Below are positions 32,656 to 41,278 of a DNA stretch of 64,000 bases, piece after piece (the first letter of the stretch is position 1; every line of letters begins with the position of its first letter). The stretch lies in contig NZ_JACHMF010000001.1 in the NCBI RefSeq assembly GCF_014204895.1, positions 1,550,001 to 1,614,000 on the forward strand, given 5' to 3'. Made by a program: the position numbers and the translations under genes. The DNA is from Paractinoplanes abujensis. Its GTDB lineage: Bacteria > Actinomycetota > Actinomycetes > Mycobacteriales > Micromonosporaceae. The notes under the pieces are model-generated. The model did not search any database. It saw nothing but the letters and a program-made list of their open reading frames with translations, and had not been told where the DNA came from.

Positions 32656-33125
32656 CCACCGCGCCGCCCGTCCTGCTTGTCGTGACCGGGCCGCCCGGGG
32701 CCGGCAAGTCCACCCTCGCGCGCCGGCTGTCCCGCGACCTCGGGTGGCCGGCGCTGCACCGCGACGAGATCCACGCCGGCATGTCTCCGCCCGACATGCT
32801 CCGGACGTACGACGTCTTCTTCGCCGCGATCCGCCTTTACCTCACCAGCAACGTGTCCCTCGTGGCGGAGGCGGCTTTCCAGCATCCGGCCTGGGCGCGC
32901 GGGTTGGAACCTCTGCTGCGCCACGGCGATGTGCGCATTCTGCGCTGCGGTGCCGCTATGGGTGCGCTGGACCGGCGCATCGCCGAGCGGGGCCAGCCAC
33001 CGCGGGACCATACCTTTGATCTCGTACGGGTTGACGTGCCGACGCTCGACGTGGACACCACCGATGGTTACGCGCCCGGACTCGACGTGCTGCGGGAGTT
33101 CGCCAGCCCGGCCACCAGCAGCTGA
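32652..33125 (+). CDS. P-loop kinase-like AAA ATPase
   Basis: About 157 residues. The Walker A motif VTGPPGAGKSTLARRLSRDL is at the N-terminus, followed by HRDEIHAGM and LVAEAAFQHPAWARGL. This matches the zeta-toxin/kinase-like AAA_33 family that phosphorylates small molecules or RNA ends. There is no ATG. The CTG at 32652 overlaps the upstream stop as CTGA, an alternative is GTG 32575 far upstream, and GTG 32682 would cut into the P-loop strand. Its 3' end overlaps the TetR gene by about 58 bases, tail to tail. Confidence 0.72.
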   Translation: MTTAPPVLLVVTGPPGAGKSTLARRLSRDLGWPALHRDEIHAGMSPPDMLRTYDVFFAAIRLYLTSNVSLVAEAAFQHPAWARGLEPLLRHGDVRILRCGAAMGALDRRIAERGQPPRDHTFDLVRVDVPTLDVDTTDGYAPGLDVLREFASPATSS

Positions 33126-33655
33126 ACCAGGCGCCGGGCGTCGTAGCGCGGATTGCTGCCAGCGCAGAGCCCGCCGACGCCGTACATGAGTTCGGCCGCG
33201 TCCTGTCCGGGCCGGATCTGCCCGGCGTCGGCGGCCGCCGTGAGCAGCCGGGCGCAGACGGGTTCCAGCCTTTCCAGGAAGTACGAGTGCAGCGGGTCGT
33301 AGCAGGGGTCGTCGGACTGCAGCACCCGGGCCAGGCCGAGCTTGGTGACCACGAAGTCGACCAGCAGATCGATCCACTGCTGCAGGGCCTCGTACGGGGT
33401 GGGGCTGCTCCCGAGCAGTGCCGGGCCGGCCGCGGCGAGCGTTTCGACCTGGTGGCGGTAGACGGCCACGATCAGGTCGGCGCGGGTCGGGAAGTGCCGG
33501 TAGATCGTGGCCGTGCCGACCCCGGCCTCGGCCGCGATGTCGCGGATCGGCGCCTCCACCCCCGAGCGTACGAAGATCGTCGCGGCCGCGCCCAGCAGCG
33601 CCTCTTGATTGCGCCGGGCGTCGGCCCGTTTCGGCCGCGAAGCCGTGTCGCTCAC
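33068..33655 (-). CDS. TetR-family repressor
   Basis: A 195-residue regulator. The N-terminal helix-turn-helix is RNQEALLGAAATIFVRSGVE then IRDIAAEAGVGTATIYRHFP; the C-terminal domain (LVDFVVTKLGLARVLQSDDP) resembles the SACE_7040/AcrR-like ligand half. GTG 33655 is preferred over GTG 33658 because GAGG then sits at a better distance. It is divergent from an alpha/beta hydrolase, and two matching palindromes lie between the genes, so it very likely represses itself and the hydrolase. Confidence 0.92.
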   Translation of the reverse strand: MSDTASRPKRADARRNQEALLGAAATIFVRSGVEAPIRDIAAEAGVGTATIYRHFPTRADLIVAVYRHQVETLAAAGPALLGSSPTPYEALQQWIDLLVDFVVTKLGLARVLQSDDPCYDPLHSYFLERLEPVCARLLTAAADAGQIRPGQDAAELMYGVGGLCAGSNPRYDARRLVQLLVAGLANSRSTSSPGA

Positions 33656-33678
33656 CACATCACCTCACCGCAGCTAAG

Positions 33679-33721
33679 CGGGACACCGTCCCGTATCGTC
33701 AAGCGGGACAGCGTCCCACTT
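33679..33721. promoter_or_regulatory. Two TetR operator palindromes
   Basis: Site 1: CGGGACACCGTCCCG (33679-33693), perfect around a 3-base centre. Site 2: AAGCGGGACAGCGTCCCACTT (33701-33721), with one mismatched pair. Both share GGGACNNCGTCCC, their centres are 25 bases apart, and they fill the gap between the TetR and hydrolase starts. Confidence 0.8.
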
Positions 33722-33735
33722 GAGGAGGATATCCG

Positions 33736-34437
33736 ATGACGACGTACGTACTCGTGCACGGCGCGTGGCACAACGGCCAGGCCTGGCACCGGGTGACCCC
33801 GCTGCTCACCACGGCCGGCCATCGCGTGCTCGCCCCCACCCTGACCGGCCACGGCGATCAGTTCGACCCGCGCGCGGGCCTGGAGACGTACGTCGCCGAC
33901 GTCGTACGGCTGCTGGTCGAGGAGGACCTGACCGACGTGGTGCTGGTCGGCCACAGCTACGCCGGCCTGGTCATCAGTTCCGTGGCCAACGACGTGCCGG
34001 AACGGATCAGTCACCTGATCTACCTCGACGCGATGGTGCCCGTGCACGGCGAGACCGCCCTCGACGTCATGCCGATCACCCGGGTGCTGGTCGACTCGGC
34101 CGCGCAGTCGGGCACACCCGATCGGGTGCCGCCGCTGCCCGAACTGCCCGCGCCGCACGGCCTGTTCGGCGTCACCGACCCCGACGACATCGCCTGGCTG
34201 CGCTCCACCCTGGTCGACGAGCCGATCCGCGCCTACGAGCAACCCGTACGGCTGGACAACCCGGCCGCCGCGGGGATCGCCCGCACCCACATCCACTGCG
34301 TCGGCTTCGAGCCCGACGGCATCACCCGGCGGCCCGTCGACGACCCCCGGGCGCAGGTGTGGGAGCTGCGCAGCGGCCACGACTGCATGCTCACCGTCCC
34401 CGCCGACCTGGCCGCGCTGCTGCTCAAGGTGGCCTGA
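33736..34437 (+). CDS. Alpha/beta hydrolase (EstC/salicylate esterase-like)
   Basis: A 233-residue hydrolase without a signal peptide. It opens YVLVHGAWHNGQAWHRVTPL (oxyanion HGAWH), has the nucleophile elbow VLVGHSYAGLVISSV, and ends with the catalytic His in ELRSGHDCMLTVPADLAALL. It is similar to plant methyl-salicylate esterase-like bacterial enzymes (EstC group). GAGGAGG lies before ATG 33736. It is controlled by the divergent TetR repressor, which suggests induction by its substrate or a related compound. Confidence 0.9.
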   Translation: MTTYVLVHGAWHNGQAWHRVTPLLTTAGHRVLAPTLTGHGDQFDPRAGLETYVADVVRLLVEEDLTDVVLVGHSYAGLVISSVANDVPERISHLIYLDAMVPVHGETALDVMPITRVLVDSAAQSGTPDRVPPLPELPAPHGLFGVTDPDDIAWLRSTLVDEPIRAYEQPVRLDNPAAAGIARTHIHCVGFEPDGITRRPVDDPRAQVWELRSGHDCMLTVPADLAALLLKVA

Positions 34438-34455
34438 CGGGTCTACCGTCGACGG

Positions 34456-34893
34456 ATGACTCCCGACGCGCCGCCCGGCTCGTTGCGCACCGGCGAGGTG
34501 GCCGCCCGAGCCGGCGTCAACATCCAGACCCTGCGCTACTACGAACGCCAGGGCCTGCTGGCCACGCCCGCCCGCTCGAACGGCGGCCACCGTCTCTACC
34601 CGCCCGGCACCGTCCACCTGCTCACCGTCATCAAGGCCGCCCAGCGCCTCGGTTTCACGCTCGCCGAGGTGGCTGCCCTGCTCGCCGCGGGCCGCCGCCC
34701 TTACCCGGCCCCGGACCTGCGCGCCCGCGCCACCGACAAGATCGCCGAGATCGACCGGAGGATCGCCGATCTGACCGCCATCCGCGCCACGCTCACTCAA
34801 GTGGTCGACGCCCGATGCGACAGCCTGACCAACTGCACTTGTCCCGACTGCCCCTTGCCGGCCGTCAACGGCTCGAGTCACCCCAGCACATAG
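34456..34893 (+). CDS. MerR-family regulator with C-terminal cysteine cluster
   Basis: A 145-residue MerR protein: RTGEVAARAGVNIQTLRYYE, SNGGHRLYPPGTVHLLTVIK, and a dimerisation helix ARATDKIAEIDRRIADLTAI. The C-terminus has Cys at CDSLTNCTCPDCPLP, a likely metal or thiol-reactive ligand site as in the heavy-metal branch. It begins 18 bases after the hydrolase stop on the same strand. No metal transporter is adjacent, so the target is unknown. Confidence 0.88.
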   Translation: MTPDAPPGSLRTGEVAARAGVNIQTLRYYERQGLLATPARSNGGHRLYPPGTVHLLTVIKAAQRLGFTLAEVAALLAAGRRPYPAPDLRARATDKIAEIDRRIADLTAIRATLTQVVDARCDSLTNCTCPDCPLPAVNGSSHPST

Positions 34894-35011
34894 GCTCGCC
34901 GGTCCGCTACGGGAGCCGGCCGTTCGGATCGGCCGCCGCAGGACCGGCCCGGCCCACGGTGACGTGCCGGGAAGTCACCTGCCGGTCATCCGGGTCGGCT
35001 ACGGTCCGCCG

Positions 35012-35412
35012 ATGACGAGCTTGCTGCACCTGACGGACACCGGTGGGGCCGGGCCGGCGATCGCGTACGACTGGGCGGACCACCGCCGTCACCTGACCCG
35101 GGTGCTCGACGGCTTGGACGGGCCTTTCTGGCTGGCCGGGCACGGCTGGGGTGCGGGGCTGGCCGTCGAATACCCTCCACCCACCCCGGCCGCGTGCGGG
35201 GTGTCGCCGTCACCGAGGGGCATCTGCGGCCGCTCGCCTCGTGGGAGGAGTTCGACGAGGGCGGGCGCGATCCTGACCGCCGACCGGGTCGAGGAGGTGC
35301 GGCGGGCCGCCCCGCGCCTCCGCATCCGCAACGTGGGGGAGGGCCTGCACTTCCTGCCCGAGGACCGGCCCGCCGAGATCGCGGCGGAGCTGGCGCAGTG
35401 GATGGCTCAAGC
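35012..35412 (+). pseudogene. Haloalkane dehalogenase-like alpha/beta hydrolase remnant
   Basis: Three pieces of one protein lie in different frames. The N-terminal/elbow region DGPFWLAGHGWGAGLAVEY is in the first frame, VRGVAVTEGHLRPLASWEEF is in a second frame starting near 35194, and the C-terminal part NVGEGLHFLPEDRPAEIAAE is back in the first. Pieces between are missing, so the gene has two frame changes and an internal deletion. The VRGVA...EGHLRPLxSW stretch is typical of haloalkane dehalogenases. The end meets the egtD stop. Confidence 0.65.
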
Positions 35413-36354
35413 CACCGCGCGGGCCAGGGACAGCGCGAACCGGCCGCCGTCGTCGGTCCACCACTGGTCGAGCGCGAAGCCGGCCTCGGACAGTTCCTTC
35501 TCGACACCCTCCCGGCGGAACTTGGCCGAGATCTCGGTGCGGATCTCCTCGCCCGGGGCGAACTCGACGACCAGGCCGACGGCGGGAATCGTGACACGCA
35601 TGGGCCACCGGGCCCGCAGCCGCATCTCGATCCACTCCTCCGCGGCGTCCCAGAGGGCCACGTGGGCGAACCCGTCGACGTCGAAATCGGCGTCCAGGTG
35701 GCGGTTGAGCACGCGCAGCACGTTCTTGTTGAACTCCGCGGTCACCCCGGCCGCGTCGTCGTAGGCGGGCACCAGTTCGCGGGGGCTCTTCACCAGGTCG
35801 GTGCCGAGCAGCAGGTGCTCGCCGGGGCGCAGCACCGCGCGCAGGTCGGCGAAGAAGCGGGCCCGGGCGGCCGGCTCGAAGTTGCCGATCGTGCCGCCGA
35901 GGAACGCCACGAGCCGGCCGGGGGTGTCGGGCACCGCGCCCAGGTGCCGGGTGAAGTCGCCGACGATCGGGTGCACGCGCAGGGCCGGGAAGTCGGCCCC
36001 GATCTGCTCGGCCGCGGCCGCCAGGGCCGATGGTGAGACGTCGACGGGGACGAACGCGGTGAGCGGCAGCGCCTGGAGCAGCAGCCGGGTCTTGGTCGAG
36101 TAGCCGGCGCCCAGCTCGATCAGGGTGCGCGCGCCGGTCAGCCGGGCCACTTCCGGGGCGTACGAGGTGAGGATCGCGCGCTCGGTGCGGGTCGGGTAGT
36201 ACTCCGGCAGCTCGGTGATCTGCTCGAACAGCTCACTGCCGCGGGCGTCGTAGAACCACTTGGGCGGCAGCCACTTGCGGGCGGCGGTCAGGCCGGCCAC
36301 CACGTCGGCGCGCAGAGCGTTCTCCTGGACATCGGCGTCGAGAAGGACCTTCAT
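35407..36354 (-). CDS. egtD: Histidine N-alpha-methyltransferase EgtD
   Basis: A 315-residue enzyme that trimethylates histidine to hercynine with three SAM, the first committed step of ergothioneine synthesis. It shows PPKWFYDARGSELFEQITEL, PEYYPTRTERAIL, the SAM motif TLIELGAGYSTKTRLLLQAL, FLGGTIGNFEPAARARF, and ENKxVL-type AEFNKNVLRVLNRHLDADFD, all EgtD hallmarks. It is the last gene of the egtABCD operon, and its ATG overlaps the egtC stop (ATGA). Confidence 0.96.
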   Translation of the reverse strand: MKVLLDADVQENALRADVVAGLTAARKWLPPKWFYDARGSELFEQITELPEYYPTRTERAILTSYAPEVARLTGARTLIELGAGYSTKTRLLLQALPLTAFVPVDVSPSALAAAAEQIGADFPALRVHPIVGDFTRHLGAVPDTPGRLVAFLGGTIGNFEPAARARFFADLRAVLRPGEHLLLGTDLVKSPRELVPAYDDAAGVTAEFNKNVLRVLNRHLDADFDVDGFAHVALWDAAEEWIEMRLRARWPMRVTIPAVGLVVEFAPGEEIRTEISAKFRREGVEKELSEAGFALDQWWTDDGGRFALSLARAVA

Positions 36355-37094
36355 GCTTCTCCCAACGGACTCTGGTGCAGGTCGGCAGCCGTGGCGACCA
36401 CCAGGGTGCGGTCGGCCACGGGCTGCCAGGACGGGTCGTCGTCGAGCGGCTCGGAACTGATCAGCACCGAGCCGGCCCGCTTGCGCACGGACAGGGCATG
36501 GCCGTACGTGCTGGCCACCACGGTCTCGCCGTCGGTGAGCAGCAGGTTGAGCCGGGAACCGGGGGCGGCCGCGGCCACCTCGGCGATCGTGCCCGCGATC
36601 GCCTCCCGCAGGCCGGCGCCGTGGCGCAGCCGGTGGCGGACCAGGGCCCACAGCAGCGCCGCGTCGGTGGGCGCGTCGAGCGTGAGCAGATCGACCGGGG
36701 GCAGGGCGGCGGCCGGCTCGGCCATCGAGCCGGGCCAGCCGGTGACCTTGCCGTTGTGGCTGAACAACCACGGCCCCTCGGCGAACGGGGCCGCGGCCTG
36801 CTCGGTGACCGGCATGCCGACGGTGGCGCTGCGCACGGCGGCCAGGATCGCCCCCGCCGACGTGACGGGGGCGAGCCCGGGCAGAGTGGTGTCGCTCCAC
36901 AGCGGGGTGGCCCGGCGATAACGCACCGGGCCGCCACGCGCGTACCAGCCCACGCCGAATCCGTCCGCGTTGATCGTGCCGCCGCCGCGCATGTCGGCCG
37001 GCGCCCACGACTGGTGGGCCAGCGAGTGCGCGGGCTCGAACAGCAGGCTCGACAGCGGGATCGGCGGGCCCAGATAGGCCAGGTGGCGGCACAT
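36351..37094 (-). CDS. egtC: EgtC, gamma-glutamyl hercynylcysteine sulfoxide amidohydrolase
   Basis: A 247-residue class II glutamine amidotransferase-like hydrolase. The nucleophile Cys2 follows the start (MCRHLAYLGPPIPLSSLL), with NADGFGVGWYARGG and LFSHNGKVTGWPGSM as further signature segments. EgtC removes the gamma-glutamyl group from the EgtB product. The ATG overlaps the egtB stop as TGATG, and its own stop overlaps egtD. Confidence 0.95.
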   Translation of the reverse strand: MCRHLAYLGPPIPLSSLLFEPAHSLAHQSWAPADMRGGGTINADGFGVGWYARGGPVRYRRATPLWSDTTLPGLAPVTSAGAILAAVRSATVGMPVTEQAAAPFAEGPWLFSHNGKVTGWPGSMAEPAAALPPVDLLTLDAPTDAALLWALVRHRLRHGAGLREAIAGTIAEVAAAAPGSRLNLLLTDGETVVASTYGHALSVRKRAGSVLISSEPLDDDPSWQPVADRTLVVATAADLHQSPLGEA

Positions 37095-38395
37095 CAGGCG
37101 GTGCGGGCCAGCCGGAAACCGCTGAAGATCTGCCGCCGGATCGGATAGTCCCAGTTGCGGAACGTGCCCCGGGCCGCGTTGTGGTCGGTGCCGAACGAGC
37201 CGCCGCGCAGCACCTTGTAGTCGGGACCGAAGAAGACCTCCGAGTACTCGCGATAGGGGAACGCGGAGAAGCCCGGATAGCCGTGGAAGTCGCTGGACGT
37301 CCACTCCCAGACGTCGCCGATCAGCTGGTGCACCCCGAGCGGGGACGCACCCGCCGGGTAGGCGCCGGCCGGGGCGGGACGCAGGTGCTGCTGCCCCAGG
37401 TTGGCGTGGCGCGGCTCGGGTGTCTCATCACCCCACGGGAACCGGCGTGAGCGTCCGGTCGCCGGGTCCCAGCGCGCCGCCTTCTCCCACTCGGCCTCGG
37501 TCGGCAGTCTCTTGCCGGCCCACTTCGCGTACGCCTCCGCCTCCCAGAAGCACACGTGGACAACCGGTTCCTCCCGTACGACCGGGGCCGTGCGACCGAA
37601 CGTGGTGGCCACCCAGCCGTCGCCGTCGCGCTGCCAGTGCGCGGGAGCGACCAGCCCGGCCGTCTGCCGGTGTTCCCATCCGGCCGCGCTCCACCACCGC
37701 GGGTCGTCGTAGCCCCCGGCGTCGATGAACGCGGCGTACTCGGCGTTGGTGACCGCGGCCCGGTCGATGTGGAAGGCGGGCACCTGCACCTGATGGGCCG
37801 GGCGTTCGTTGTCGAGCGCCCAGGGCTCGGTGTCGGTGCCCATCGTGAACGGCCCGCCGGGCACGAGCACCTCGCCGCCGACGAAGGACGGGGCCGCGGG
37901 CGGCTCGGGGGCCGTCAGGACCGGCGCACCCACCCGCAGCTGGTGGGTGGCCAGCATGGTCTCGGCGTGCTGCTGCTCGTGCTGGATGATCATGCCGAAG
38001 GCGAACCCGTCGGTCACCAGCCGGCGGCCGCCGTCGATGCGGGCCCGGTCGAGCACGTCGAGGGCCTTGTCGCGCACCTCGGCCACGTAGCGCCGGGCCT
38101 CGGCCGGGGTGAGCAGCGGCAGCGCCACCCGGTCGCGCCGGGCGTGCTTGAACGCGTCGTAGAGCTCGTCGATGTCGGGCCGCAGCGGGTCGCGGCCGCC
38201 GACGTCGCGCACCAGCCACAGCTCCTCCTGGCTGCCGACGTGGGCCAGATCCCACACCAGCGGCGACATGAGCGGCGAGTGCTGCCGGATCAGATCGCCG
38301 TCGTCGACGGCCTCGGTCAGCAGGGCGGTGCGGTCACGGGTGCGCAGCAACTCGGCCGCGACGCGCTCGCGCAGCCGATCGGTCTCGATGGTCAT
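37094..38395 (-). CDS. egtB: EgtB, hercynine oxygenase (sulfoxide synthase)
   Basis: A 433-residue iron enzyme joining hercynine to gamma-glutamylcysteine with O2. The N-terminal DinB-like half has a first His (VWDLAHVGSQEELW) and the HxxxH pair GMIIQHEQQHAETM near residue 140; the C-terminal FGE-sulfatase half has GGPFTMGTDTEPWALDNERP, RLPTEAEWEKAARW and LRGGSFGTDHNAARGTFRNW. ATG 38395 overlaps the egtA stop (ATGA). Confidence 0.96.
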   Translation of the reverse strand: MTIETDRLRERVAAELLRTRDRTALLTEAVDDGDLIRQHSPLMSPLVWDLAHVGSQEELWLVRDVGGRDPLRPDIDELYDAFKHARRDRVALPLLTPAEARRYVAEVRDKALDVLDRARIDGGRRLVTDGFAFGMIIQHEQQHAETMLATHQLRVGAPVLTAPEPPAAPSFVGGEVLVPGGPFTMGTDTEPWALDNERPAHQVQVPAFHIDRAAVTNAEYAAFIDAGGYDDPRWWSAAGWEHRQTAGLVAPAHWQRDGDGWVATTFGRTAPVVREEPVVHVCFWEAEAYAKWAGKRLPTEAEWEKAARWDPATGRSRRFPWGDETPEPRHANLGQQHLRPAPAGAYPAGASPLGVHQLIGDVWEWTSSDFHGYPGFSAFPYREYSEVFFGPDYKVLRGGSFGTDHNAARGTFRNWDYPIRRQIFSGFRLARTA

Positions 38396-39606
38396 CGCAA
38401 CTTCCGTTCGATCGAGTCGAGGACGCCGGCCTGGAGCGGGCCGGGCTCGAGGCGGCGGGCGGCCAGGTCGAGCACGGCGGTGGCGGCGCGGCGCAGGGCC
38501 GCGTCCTGCAGACCGCAGCGGTAGGCCGCCTCCCAGCGGTCGGCCACCGGCTGGGCCAGGTCGAGCGCGGCCGCGGTGGTGGCCGGGTCGGCCAGCAGGG
38601 TGGCCAGCACGGCGACCGGGGCGAACCAGTCGCCGGCGGGCTGGGCGTCGAGGTAGCGCACCTCGAGATAGCCGTGCGGGCGGACCGGCGGGAACAGGGT
38701 GGTGAGGTGGTAGTCGACGTCGTCGGTGGTGAGCGGCAGGGGCAGCGCGCCCCGGGCCCAGTCGCCCAGCGTCGTGCCGGGCGGGGTGGCCCAGCAGCCG
38801 CCGTCGCGCCGCACGCAGGTGAGCGGCGCGGCCAGGGCGTAACGCACCCAGTCGCCGGCCGGGTCGTCGGAGACGCCGACCGGGTGGGTGAGGCGCGGGT
38901 CCATCGCCCACCAGGTGGCCATGCGGGCCGAGGCGAAGCCGGTGTCGCGCCCGGCGTGGCGCCGCGAGTTGGCGAACGCGGCCAGCAGCGGCGGCCCGAG
39001 CGCCGAGACCGTGGCCCAGCGCAGCGCCAGGTCGGCTTCGTGGCCCGCGTCGAGGCAGGCCTGCAGCCCGGCTGTGCTGTTCATCATGACCCGGCCGTCG
39101 GGGCCGCGGGCGTCGAACGACTGCTCCATCGCGTCGTAGCGCGGGGTGTGGACCAGCCGCCGGGGCGCGCGATGCGGGTCTATGCCGTGCCGGCCCAGCG
39201 TAAGGCCGGCCGAGCCGAGCAGGGCGGTGAGGTGGGCCGTGTCGGCGCTGACCGCCGCGTGCAGATCGGCGAGCGTCGCGGCCGGGGCGGAGGAGATCTC
39301 CACCTGTCCGCCGGGTTCGACAGTGACCGTGCTTCCGGCGGGGAGGGGTTGCGGTGGACTGAGGTCACCCGGGGGCTTCAGGGTGACCGGGGTGTGCGGG
39401 CCGAGCGCCTGCCGCAGTTTCCCGGCCGTGAGCGGCGCCGACGGCGCCACGGTGTGGTGCAGGGTCCATTCGAGTTCGGCGCCCATGAGCGCGGGTGGGC
39501 CGGTCTTGAAGCAGATGGCACGAATCCGCGCCTCCACCTCGCTCTGGGTGCGCAGGACGGCCGCGGTGGCTTCACCGTCCGTCAGCAACCGTACGCTTTT
39601 GGTCAT
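38392..39606 (-). CDS. egtA: EgtA, glutamate-cysteine ligase of ergothioneine synthesis
   Basis: A 404-residue GCS2-type ligase that makes gamma-glutamylcysteine, the sulfur donor for EgtB. It shows LMGAELEWTLHHTV (metal/substrate Glu), GQVEISSAP, RYDAMEQSFDARGPDGRVMM with MNSTAGLQACLDAG, and GYLEVRYLDAQPAGDWF. First gene of the egt operon. It is divergent from the aminotransferase gene across a 295-base gap. Confidence 0.94.
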   Translation of the reverse strand: MTKSVRLLTDGEATAAVLRTQSEVEARIRAICFKTGPPALMGAELEWTLHHTVAPSAPLTAGKLRQALGPHTPVTLKPPGDLSPPQPLPAGSTVTVEPGGQVEISSAPAATLADLHAAVSADTAHLTALLGSAGLTLGRHGIDPHRAPRRLVHTPRYDAMEQSFDARGPDGRVMMNSTAGLQACLDAGHEADLALRWATVSALGPPLLAAFANSRRHAGRDTGFASARMATWWAMDPRLTHPVGVSDDPAGDWVRYALAAPLTCVRRDGGCWATPPGTTLGDWARGALPLPLTTDDVDYHLTTLFPPVRPHGYLEVRYLDAQPAGDWFAPVAVLATLLADPATTAAALDLAQPVADRWEAAYRCGLQDAALRRAATAVLDLAARRLEPGPLQAGVLDSIERKLR

Positions 39607-39854
39607 GCCTCGAAACTAGATCCGGGGTACGACATTTTCTCGAACGGCGCTCAACGCGTCCTCTGTGTACAGGCGCCATGCAGCAACGATGCCTTGCAGT
39701 GATCTGAGTCACTCGTGGGGGAGCCGGGCGTTAAGGGGCACTTAAGCCGGACCGGACTCACCACCACCGCATTGACCTGCGTAAACGGAAATTTGTCCCG
39801 TACTGCTTCGAGGATCCTGAACTTCTCCTGGACACCTCCCGTACTGGAGGGCGG

Positions 39855-39876
39855 CACGCCACGGCGGAGTGGCGTG
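39855..39876 (+). promoter_or_regulatory. Perfect hairpin in the leader of the aminotransferase gene
   Basis: An 8-bp perfect stem, CACGCCAC (39855-39862) and GTGGCGTG (39869-39876), with a 6-base loop, ends 25 bases before ATG 39902. It could be an operator or a leader RNA structure. The rest of the 295-base egtA/aminotransferase gap shows a TTAAGGGGCACTTAA repeat near 39731-39745 and nothing else clear. Confidence 0.5.
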
Positions 39877-39901
39877 ACGACGCACGAGTTAGGGAGTCGC
39901 G

Positions 39902-41161
39902 ATGGCCGGGACCGGAATCGACACCTCGATCCTGCACAAAGGGGCCCACAGCGCCTCCTACTTCGACCTCTCGCGCAGCGCGGGCGAGGGCGTGGAGATC
40001 GTGGACTTCTGCATCCCCTGCAATCCGTACTTCCCGACCCCCGAGATGTTCGACGAGCTCACCCGCGACCTCAAGAACATCCTGAAGTACTACCCGAGCG
40101 ACTCCACCAGCATCACCAAGAAGCTGTGCAGCGTGCTCGGGCTGCACCCGCAGACGGTGGCCATGGCCAACGGCTCCACCGAGCTGATCACCTGGATCGA
40201 CCACCTGCTGATCAAGGAGAGCGTGGCGATCCCGATCCCCACGTTCGGCCGCTGGACCGACCAGCCGCTCGAAACCGGCAAACGGGTCGACATGTTCCCG
40301 CTGCAGGAACGCGACGGTTTCCGGCTCAACCTCGACGACTACGTGCGCTTCATCCGCGACCGCGGCTCCCGCGTGGCCGTGATCTGCAACGTCAACAACC
40401 CCGACGGCTGCTACCTGCCCCGCCGCGACGTCATCCGCTTCATGGACATGCTGGGCGACCTCGACCTGGTCGTCATCGACGAGTCGTTCATCGACTTCAG
40501 CGACCTGGAGCAGTATCCGTCGGCCGGGCCCGACGCGGTCATCCGGCCCAACACGGTCGTGCTCAAGAGCCTGGGCAAGAACTTCGGCCTGCACGGCATC
40601 CGGTTCGGCTACCTGATGGCCAACCCGTCGATCGCCGGCAAGATCGGCAAGGCCCTGCCCAAGTGGAACCTGAACTCGCTGGCCGAGAAGGTCGTCTTCA
40701 TGATCCAGGACCACGAGGAGGAGTACGAGGACAGCCTGCGCCTGCTCAGCCGCGACCGTCGTGCCATGGCGGGCGAGCTGGGCCGCATCCCCGGGCTGAC
40801 CGTCTTCCCCTCGCAGGGCAACTTCATCCTGGTCAAGCTGCCCACCGAGTGGTCCGGCGTGGCGCTGCGCGACTACCTGGTGGCCAACCACGGCGTCTAC
40901 ACCCGCGAGTGCGGCAACAAGCTCGGCATGACCAGCCAGTTCATGCGCCTGGTGGTGCGTCCGGCCCGCGACGTCGACCGGCTGATCGACGGCATGATGG
41001 ACTACGGCCGCCAGTTCCGCGTCCGGTCGTACTCCGAGGAGCCGCCCATGGAGCGTGGGCGCAGCTGGAGCGGCGGGCTCGACGAGGCCCCCGACAACCT
41101 GATCCCGTACCCGTCACGCCGTTCGAGCGAATACACGGCCCGCCGCGCCGCGAACGCATAG
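39902..41161 (+). CDS. Class I/II PLP-dependent aminotransferase (HisC/CobD-like)
   Basis: A 419-residue fold-type I enzyme. It has MANGSTELITWIDHLLIKES, VAVICNVNNPDGCYLPRRDV (Asn of the PLP site), DLVVIDESFIDFSD, and the Schiff-base Lys in VVLKSLGKNFGLHGIRFGYL. The nearest families are histidinol-phosphate aminotransferase and threonine-phosphate decarboxylase; it differs from both, and from the class V-like EgtE. The C-terminal ~40 residues are polar and disordered. It has a long leader with a hairpin, so it may be regulated apart from egt. Confidence 0.82.
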   Translation: MAGTGIDTSILHKGAHSASYFDLSRSAGEGVEIVDFCIPCNPYFPTPEMFDELTRDLKNILKYYPSDSTSITKKLCSVLGLHPQTVAMANGSTELITWIDHLLIKESVAIPIPTFGRWTDQPLETGKRVDMFPLQERDGFRLNLDDYVRFIRDRGSRVAVICNVNNPDGCYLPRRDVIRFMDMLGDLDLVVIDESFIDFSDLEQYPSAGPDAVIRPNTVVLKSLGKNFGLHGIRFGYLMANPSIAGKIGKALPKWNLNSLAEKVVFMIQDHEEEYEDSLRLLSRDRRAMAGELGRIPGLTVFPSQGNFILVKLPTEWSGVALRDYLVANHGVYTRECGNKLGMTSQFMRLVVRPARDVDRLIDGMMDYGRQFRVRSYSEEPPMERGRSWSGGLDEAPDNLIPYPSRRSSEYTARRAANA

Positions 41162-41278
41162 CCGGCCTCTCGTGGACGCGGGCGCGAGCGTTCGGCAGGC
41201 GGTCATCATCCCGTCACTTCCTTGCCATCGGGGGCCGACAGGGTGATCGTCGTCGAGACGTCCACTCAGGAGGCAATG

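Noticed and set aside
39902..41161. Aminotransferase as the missing EgtE
   Set aside because: The motifs are those of class I/II HisC/CobD-type enzymes (SLGKNFGLHG lysine region), not the class V cysteine-desulfurase-like EgtE. Kept as an unassigned aminotransferase.
41162..41278. PHO box before phoD
   Set aside because: Only weak resemblance to 11-base GTTCACC-type direct repeats; not enough to call.
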